DNA of 64,000 nt from Rhyacophila brunnea. Taxonomy: Eukaryota; Arthropoda; Insecta; Trichoptera; Rhyacophilidae. The translations under genes and the position numbers were made by a program. The stretch covers positions 353,685 through 417,684 of the forward strand of contig JAGYXB010000207.1 of the NCBI GenBank assembly GCA_022495005.1. The letters run 5' to 3'. The notes below the pieces were generated by a model that saw only the letters and a list, made by a program, of their open reading frames with translations, was not told where the DNA came from and ran no database searches. Position 1 is the stretch's first letter. The number at the start of each line of letters is the position of its first letter. Positions 58,450 through 64,000 of this stretch are shown here, in pieces.

Positions 58450-59075
58450 TTTTTTTTAAATCGTGGTTTGCCTCAAAATCATTAAGTGTGTCGGACCTCC
58501 ACCTCTCTAAATACACTTATGCTTGTATTATTGTGTTAGAAAAATTTGTCGTGATCAGTATTGGACCGTTTGCTTGATTGGTAAAGCACACGGTAAAATA
58601 TGTCTAATATATTTTTCTTATGTGTTATTTGACAGTTAATTATTTATAATTTTAATTGTGAAATTAATTTAATTACAATACGAATAAAAAGTTTCTAATA
58701 AAATAACTAGAATATTGAGAAATTACTTGAATAATTAATCATTATTTAATAAAAAAAAATAACAAAAAAACTTTCTCGAAATAACCGCGAGAAAAATATG
58801 TTTGTTAGCAAAATGATACTAATCATTGAAACATAACAATATAAATACATAGTCTACAAATTAACTGATCTGTATCTTTGTACTGAAAATATTAAGTCAA
58901 GTTATATATTAATATCATGAAGTGGGCGTTAATTTATATCAGGTGTACAATTAATAATAATACAATATAATAAGTTGTTAGCTATCAACGATTTACGATC
59001 GGTAAGTCTATATTAATAATTACCAGATTGGCATTTTATCCACAATAACGATTTTGTTTTATGATACCAAGTTAA
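58450..59075. other. No gene seen
   Basis: AT-rich; an isolated A-box-like GCTTGATTGGTAAAGCACA at 58570-58590 without a B box. Confidence 0.4.
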
Positions 59076-59565
59076 TATCACTTCCCTCCATTTTGGTATG
59101 AGAAAATTTCTCAACTGTCACTTTGTGTTTTGTTTTCTTTTTTATCGTCTGGGTTCGGGATTTGGAGGTGGATAATTGACACACCGGAATTATGATGGAA
59201 GACGACGAGTTTATTTACGTTAATATTATACTATATGGTTACATTTTGAATATTTTATTTTATCTCTACGAAATCGGCGTGCTCGCGGGTTTGCTGCTTG
59301 TCGCGATCTCCGCGCCATCTTGTGATTTTTTTCAACGAGAGCCGTTGGCGAAAGAAGGCGACATTGCAAATCGTCAACGGTTATATTATGGCATTGTTGC
59401 CATTCAACATATTATAATCTACTCTAAGGCATTGCCGGCTCGGCTCTGTTATTATTATTTAATTTTCGTAATCAGCGCTTTATTATTTGTTGGCTTTGAT
59501 ACCGATTCGGGCGTCTCCAGATACACAAAGACATCCCCAAATAGGGACCATACGGGGGTGTCACA
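59076..59565. repeat. TG...CA repeat, copy 2
   Basis: Homologous to 50930-51369: CACTTCCCTCCATTTTGG, GACACACCGGAATT, CGCCATCTTGTG, ATCAGCGCTTTA and GGGACCATACGGGGGTGT are shared. It is about 50 bases longer owing to a local insertion (ATTCAACATATTATAATCTA). The left end is degraded and no duplication is visible. The 125-codon frame across it is discussed under rejected items. Confidence 0.55.
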
Positions 59566-59688
59566 TTAACCTAGCCGGATCCACCCCATTTTTTTTTACA
59601 AGGTAACGATAATAATTCACGAAAAAAACCCGTAAGTAGGGAATCCAATCCCGGGATCCAGGGATACCGGACAGACGATACCATAGAG

Positions 59689-60334
59689 CAGTGTTTCCCA
59701 AACTTTCAACATCTGTGTACCCCTCGTCAAAAAAAATTGCATATAAGTACTTTAATAACAATCGAAATATATCTATTTTCTCCTTTTTTAGTAATAAACA
59801 AAATAATAATAAACGAAAAATTAAATTCATTCATAAAAAATATACTTAAATAAAAGTTATATTATAAATAACATTCATTATACTCAATGAGAAGGTTGTT
59901 TATGTTGACACAGATAATCATAATTTGGTTCTTTGGTTGTTAATTTTCATCTGAGATGCGGTTCCACATTCAAAAGCCTGTTCCTTTTTTTGACTTAATG
60001 TCTACAAATGCTGATAAAGCAACTTTACATAGATATGAAGTTGGAAAAGGCAAGATGTATTTCAGGACTTTCTCTGGATACACATGCTGGATTTGCAACC
60101 AGAATGATGTTAAAGTAAGTACACTCCATCTATTTATTTTTCAAGAATCCGTCTGAAGCTAATTACAACAATTGCTCTTCTTCCGCATGCGATAAACCTT
60201 CTAGCATGGATGTTGTATTGATGTCGTATTAATGCTTGTTGCACGAGGCGCAGCCAAAGCCTGGTGCAACGCGTACCCCACCAAAGTCTTCCCGTACCCC
60301 AGGGGGGACGCGTACCACACTTTGGGAAACACTG
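59689..60334. mobile_element. hAT element, perfect duplication, with exon-like cargo
   Basis: It begins CAGTGTTTCCCAAACTTTCA and ends CACACTTTGGGAAACACTG, flanked by identical CCATAGAG (59681-59688, 60335-60342). GTACCCC/GGGGTAC words near both ends are typical subterminal repeats of this hAT group. It is 646 bp with no transposase motif, but it carries a coding-like segment at 59956-60156. It inserted into an older CCCGGGATT-type element. Confidence 0.9.
59956..60156 (+). pseudogene. Possible captured exon inside an hAT element
   Basis: A frame from ATG reads M-R-F-H-I-Q-K-P-V-P-F-F-D-L-M-S-T-N then H-R-Y-E-V-G-K-G-K-M-Y-F-R and Y-T-C-W-I-C-N-Q-N-D-V-K. It runs into GTTAAAGTAAGTA, a good splice-donor context (AAA|GTAAGT at about 60113). 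Upstream TTAATTTTCATCTGAG could be an acceptor. The amino-acid mix and balanced codons look coding, unlike the rest of the element. I do not recognise the protein. It may be host exon sequence captured by the transposon or an unfamiliar transposase segment. The codons after the donor (V-S-T-L-H-L) are probably intron. Confidence 0.4.
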
Positions 60335-60390
60335 CCATAGAGGTACCTATTAAATAAAGACGATACATATGAATCCCGGGATTAATTTTT

Positions 60391-61930
60391 TTATCATTCA
60401 CAATCAATAATTGGTATGTGCACAAAATCATCATGTTAGTGACGTGTATATAGGTACCTGCACACATCACAGGGGAATCACCGGATACTCACGGATAATA
60501 AATAACCATTTTTGCTGCCATACGCAATTGTAACAATATCAGAAAGGTAATAAATCCGTTTCCAGTTAGACGCAACTAACGTGCCGGCACGTGAACGGCG
60601 TCTAACCGCCAGTGCCACGAACGTGTAGGGACGCACTTGTTTCTACGCCGAATTTTATTAATGTATGTTTTAATTTATTCATTTAATTTAATATAAACAC
60701 ACACGAATGAATAGCAATTTGTTTGTGAATTTTACTATAATTATTGTACATATTAATTATTGTCAATCCAATTAAAGTATTTTTTATTTTAATTGAACTT
60801 GTTTGTATTTGTTATATTTTCTCAAATAAATAAATAAAACTGTTTTATTTTCACATTATTATTTATATTACAATATTATTTACTCCATTATACCTACCTA
60901 TTTATTACCAAGAATGAAAATTTACCAATTCTATCAATGCTATTTGTATAATATAAAAAATAATATTCACTAGCTACTTTTAGAAAAAAATTACTCGAGA
61001 ACAAAATAGCATCAAACTGAATACAAAAAAACTTTGGATTATGCCAAGCCTTTGTTTGCATGCGTTATTAGAAGATTCGATAGACTTGAATACAATATAA
61101 TATGTGTGTATGTGAATAGTAAATTCAATACTAATTACTAATTAGAGACTGATGCCTTTGTTGATATTGTTTACCATTGAGTATTTAGGTTATTTAAATT
61201 TATGTTTAGTAAAACAAGGTGGGTAAAAACACTGTACCTACTGGATAAAAAAATACAGCCTACTTTGTGTTGGATATGCCTGCTATAAGTCTTCAAAAAT
61301 GAAAACTTCATGTGCTAATTTATTACGTCATAGGTTCATTAAATTAAATTAATTTACAATTAAATTAAATAGAGTTCATTAAAAGCCTCAAATGGAGATT
61401 GGGCTGGACACACTGAAGTTAATCCCTCTAAACCAAAATCCGCCACGCACCACACCTGGTCTTAATCGAGCGTATCACGTAGCCCTACATTGACGATGTG
61501 AAGCATCTAGTTCAGTTTTAGGCCGGGAATGCCCTATGAGAAGATACCCAGGACTAAGGTTGCTACGCTCAAAGTGAGCTCTGACTGAGTTTAAAATTAC
61601 TTTATAATGCAAAGTGCCGGGGAGAGAAGAGCACAGGGAAATTATAAAAATAAAAATGATTCTAGTGTATATATAAAAAAAATAATGAAACTAATCATAC
61701 GGACAGCAAATATTATGTGAAGAGATCTTCACGCCCGCAGTAAGACGCCGCATTTTTTTTTAAATGCAAGATAATTGGCCTTAGTAGCAACCAAGACGGA
61801 CGGCCCAATAGGCCCAACAGCTGGTTGAACCGACCTGAGCATCTTCTCCCGTTCGGAGCACATTCTAAGACTATAGAGGCTGGACACAGCTCGAAGAAGA
61901 GACAATCGTTAGACAAATTTAGTCATTCAG
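60391..61930. other. No gene seen; strong hairpin at 60566-60605
   Basis: TTAGACGC (60566) and GCGTCTAA (60598) flank the 14-base palindrome ACGTGCCGGCACGT (60579-60592) in an otherwise AT-rich area. The remainder has no recognisable frame; 61380-61620 and 61710-61900 are GC-richer and may be LINE sequence too decayed to read. Confidence 0.4.
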
Positions 61931-62095
61931 TGGTATCCAAGAGGTAAAAAACGACCGCAAGGTAGACCTAGAGGCCGCTGGATCGATGGAATGATAAAGT
62001 TCTGCGGAAGTACGTGGCAACGCAACGCACAAGACCGAGAGAAGTGGAAGCAGCTTGAAGAGGCCTTCATCCAGCAGTGCATAGATTCAGGCTGA
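61931..62095 (+). pseudogene. LINE ORF2 3' end, fragment 5
   Basis: The frame reads W-Y-P-R-G-K-K-R-P-Q-G-R-P, R-G-R-W-I-D-G-M, then G-S-T-W-Q-R-N-A-Q-D-R-E-K-W-K-Q-L-E-E-A-F-I-Q-Q and stops at TGA (62093-62095). R-x-x-G-R-P-x-x-R-W-x-D ... A-Q-D-R-x-x-W-x-x-(L)-x-E-A-(F/Y)-(I/V)-Q-Q is the very conserved end of many non-LTR ORF2 proteins. The stop is followed by a short TGATGATGA run, the usual 3' microsatellite tail. 54 codons remain, unbroken; everything upstream is lost. Confidence 0.8.
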
Positions 62096-62755
62096 TGATG
62101 AATTTATTATGTCGTTTTTCTTCAAATATAAGAATATAGTTGGCACATTCAATGTGTTCATGTTTCTATGATAGTAAACAGTCCTTGAGCGGTTAAAACA
62201 GGGGCAGTTCATCGAGTTACGGTTGCATGAATAATTCATGGAATCGAGTTGTTTCAAAGTATTGCGATTAAAGAGTGGTGTTGCGCCAACAACAATGCGT
62301 TTGATTTCGCCATTAGCCACAATTATATGCAAATTATTTCGGAAAGTGGCAGCGGGCGTAGCACGGGAGCTGTCGAACTGTGGTTGTAAGCTGTAAGCTA
62401 TTTTGGCTGTGCCGTATTCAACACGGCCGCTGTCAAAAAAATCACTGGATTTAATCAACAAATGTTAATTAGCATCTATCCAATTACAGCCAAAATCTGT
62501 TTCGGCTGTGTTCCAAGCGAGAGCGTTCCTATGAGATAATAAAATAAAATTAACAAAGTTCTTGTACCGAAATTTGATAGGTTCGACAGCTCGGACGGGT
62601 AACAAGAATGACTGCGATCGAATGAGATAATCCGATATGATATCACTGATGTAAACACTGTCGGCAATATAGACAATAAACAAATTATCCTCAATTATTT
62701 CTTGTGGACTGGAAGAAATTGTGTCTAAGCACCTACGCAAACCGTCAAAGAAATT
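62087..62755 (-). pseudogene. Unidentified near-open frame, about 220 codons, one stop
   Basis: On the minus strand one frame runs from a TAA near 62756 to a stop near 62087, interrupted only by TAA at 62465-62467. No ATG opens it; the first half is open from N-F-F-D-G-L-R-R-C-L-D and the second has ATG at 62461. Composition is richer in GC than its flanks, and the mix of charged and aromatic residues looks coding. Motifs seen include S-S-P-Q-E-I-I-E-D-N, P-I-K-F-R-Y-K-N-F-V-N-F and a later C-P-C-F-N. I do not recognise the family. No repeat copy occurs in the window. It may be a recently dead gene or exon, or a virus- or transposon-derived fragment. Confidence 0.35.
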
Positions 62756-62826
62756 TTATATAAATTAATTACTTACTATTTTTTTCATGGTCGTTAATGA
62801 AATGAAATTTTTAATTAACTATCTTT

Positions 62827-63155
62827 TTATTCAACGAATAATTCACAAGATTTAAGAATGTAACATTCTAATTATTGAACACACATAATTTTGAAAACAC
62901 TTCTGAGAAAATATTTTATAACTTGTAACCAATAGAGAAAAAAAACACCTGCATCTCTCGGGTATCGCGCCCACGCACATTGACCACAATGCTAAAGGAG
63001 TCATACTTAATTACGACGAATTTTAACTAATGGCTTTTAATACTCACTGAACCGCTTTCTAAATTGATTTACATTGGCGATCGGCTTTTGTATTTTAAAT
63101 CGAAGTAGGTATTACTTTAATTACTAACCGACGTCACGGATCACTCCAAGATTTT
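62827..63155 (-). repeat. tRNA-like-containing repeat, copy 2
   Basis: It starts with one arm of the palindrome found at 46338-46377 (AATAATTCACAAGATTTAAG), continues GAAAACACTTCTGAGAAAAT, then the tRNA-like block (TGCTAAAGGAGTCATACTTA) and CGACGTCACGGATCACTCCA as at 45965-46280. The order shows the palindrome arm and the tRNA-like repeat are parts of one longer family. Confidence 0.6.
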
Positions 63156-63344
63156 TTAAAAATGTAACAAAAAAATAACAAAAAATCATGATTGTTTTCA
63201 GAAATTGATGTGTTTTTTATCCTGCCATACACTCTAGCTAATATTAATAGGGTTTTTATTTTTTTAGTGCAGCAGGCAAAATATTCTCATTTTCAAGGAA
63301 TCAAAACTTAGGTAGATACTCTCAATAGTTTGTAGCAGGTAATA

Positions 63345-64000
63345 CAGGAGGACCTCGACTTTCGCACATAATTGGTTCCTGAAAAGGTGTGCGAATGTTG
63401 AATGTTCGAAAGTATGTTCGAAAAACAAATTTTATGTATTTTGAAATATTTATTTATCAAGTAAATATAAGATGTTTAAAAGACATGTTTAAGTGGGGTT
63501 TGCGGGTGTTTCCCTTAAAAAGTTATCAAGAGTTAACTCTTTGCCACTCTTCTTTTTCTTATTTTAAATAAAATATTTTAAATGGTAAATCATTAACTTT
63601 ACAATATTGCTTAACTACTGGCACGAAATGTAAAGTGAACCAATCTTTTAATATTAACGCAGTAAACCCAGGCTTTTTTATTTGATTACTGTAAGCAATT
63701 CTTTATCCTTCCCTTTCAATACTCTGGGATTTTCTGGTTGATAAATTAACATTGGCATCAATTTTAAATCACCAGCCAAGTTTCCACCAAGAAGCAATGT
63801 CAATCGGTTTTTAGAAGGTTTATGCCCTGGGGCAACTGATTCTTCCTTAGATAAGAATGTACGACTAGGCATTTTTTTCCAAAATAAACCTGTGTCATCT
63901 ACATTAAATATTTGGCTAGAGGAATATTCTCCATCTTCAATAATTTTGGATAATGAGGCAATAAATTCTTTTGCAGCATCGTTATCCGCATCAGCCGATT
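63345..64000 (-). mobile_element. Tigger/pogo-like transposon, runs off the right edge
   Basis: One terminus, CAGGAGGACCTCGACTTTCG, sits just after TA (63343-63344). CAG-started ends with a CCTCGA...CG core and a TA target are usual for pogo/Tigger elements. The transposase is on the minus strand (63559-63998). The other end is outside the window. Confidence 0.8.
63559..63998 (-). pseudogene. Tigger/jerky-like DDE transposase, partial
   Basis: Reading in from the window edge: I-F-N-V-D-D-T-G-L-F-W-K, M-P-S-R-T-F-L, A-P-G-H-K-P-S-K-N-R-L-T-L-L, G-G-N-L-A-G-D, and E-N-P-R-V-L-K. This is the start of the DDE_1 catalytic domain of Tigger/jerky proteins; the aspartate in N-V-D-D-T-G is the first catalytic residue. 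After TAA at 63678-63680 a shifted frame continues T-A-L-I-L-K-D-W-F-T-L-H-F-V-P-V-V-K and N-D-L-P-F-K, then ends at 63559. The expected D-N-A-P-G-H block and the rest of the domain are missing, so this copy is frameshifted and internally deleted. The N-terminal DNA-binding part lies beyond 64000. Confidence 0.85.

Larger units (their letters stand above)
59639..60390. mobile_element. CCCGGGATT hAT-type element, truncated, split by another hAT
   Basis: The left end TAGGGAATCCAATCCCGGGA matches the element at 42069. After the nested element the sequence resumes and includes AATCCCGGGATTAATTTTTT at about 60371-60390. The right terminus is missing. Confidence 0.6.

Noticed and set aside
1..64000. 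CRISPR array, operon, origin or other prokaryotic feature
   Set aside because: No regularly spaced direct repeats, no tightly packed genes and no ribosome-binding pattern; all coding relics are eukaryotic transposons.

Overview
This 64 kb window is AT-rich, repeat-saturated nuclear DNA from an animal, most likely an insect. The clues are a mariner-family transposon, tRNA-derived SINEs, short interstitial TTAGG/CCTAA tracts (the common insect telomere unit) and a pervasive GTACCTAC/TAGGTAC word. The style fits an aphid-like hemipteran, but Lepidoptera show similar words, so the order is uncertain. I found no convincing intact host gene, no functional tRNA or rRNA, and no prokaryotic or CRISPR feature. 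Every region with recognisable coding content is transposon-derived, apart from a few unidentified frames (190-585 minus, 59956-60156 plus, 62087-62755 minus).

Layout. 0-9 kb: unassigned AT-rich DNA with a tRNA-like relic (1112), a hairpin element (3757-4151), a TTAGG tract (7031) and a CATGGCC-ended element (7813-8219). 9-18 kb: a SINE, an inverted-repeat MITE next to a LINE 3' end, then a run of hAT-type elements (12415, 13258, 14404, 17483) and another LINE tail. 18-26 kb: two foldback elements, including a 1.76 kb near-palindrome (21038-22797), and a 2.1 kb hAT-type element (23774-25915). 26-32 kb: an hAT copy carrying both a transposase fragment and a SINE (26420-27455), LINE remnants and more MITEs. 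32-42 kb: a MITE, a pogo-like transposon whose transposase relic ends in a PHD finger (34702-36780), a LINE C-terminus inside a MITE (37688-38919), and a 1301 bp mariner (39792-41092) inside a fourth copy of the 12415/17483/26420 hAT family. 42-51 kb: an hAT-type element, a TTAA-flanked element (45030-45816), a foldback and a nested pair (49869-50729). 51-64 kb: two SINEs, three or more LINE 3' ends, an hAT element with an exon-like captured segment (59689-60334), an unidentified near-open frame, and a Tigger-like transposase running off the right edge.

The dominant theme is serial nesting. At least eight elements keep a recognisable 8 bp target-site duplication, the mark of hAT transposition: 12415, 14404, 23774, 26420, 31025, 32278, 49869 and 59689. 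Nearly all are non-autonomous. Order of insertion can be read directly: mariner into hAT, SINE into hAT, hAT into hAT-like, pogo into MITE, LINE into MITE. The mariner is the youngest-looking element and is broken by a single base. No metabolic or regulatory pathway can be read from this window.
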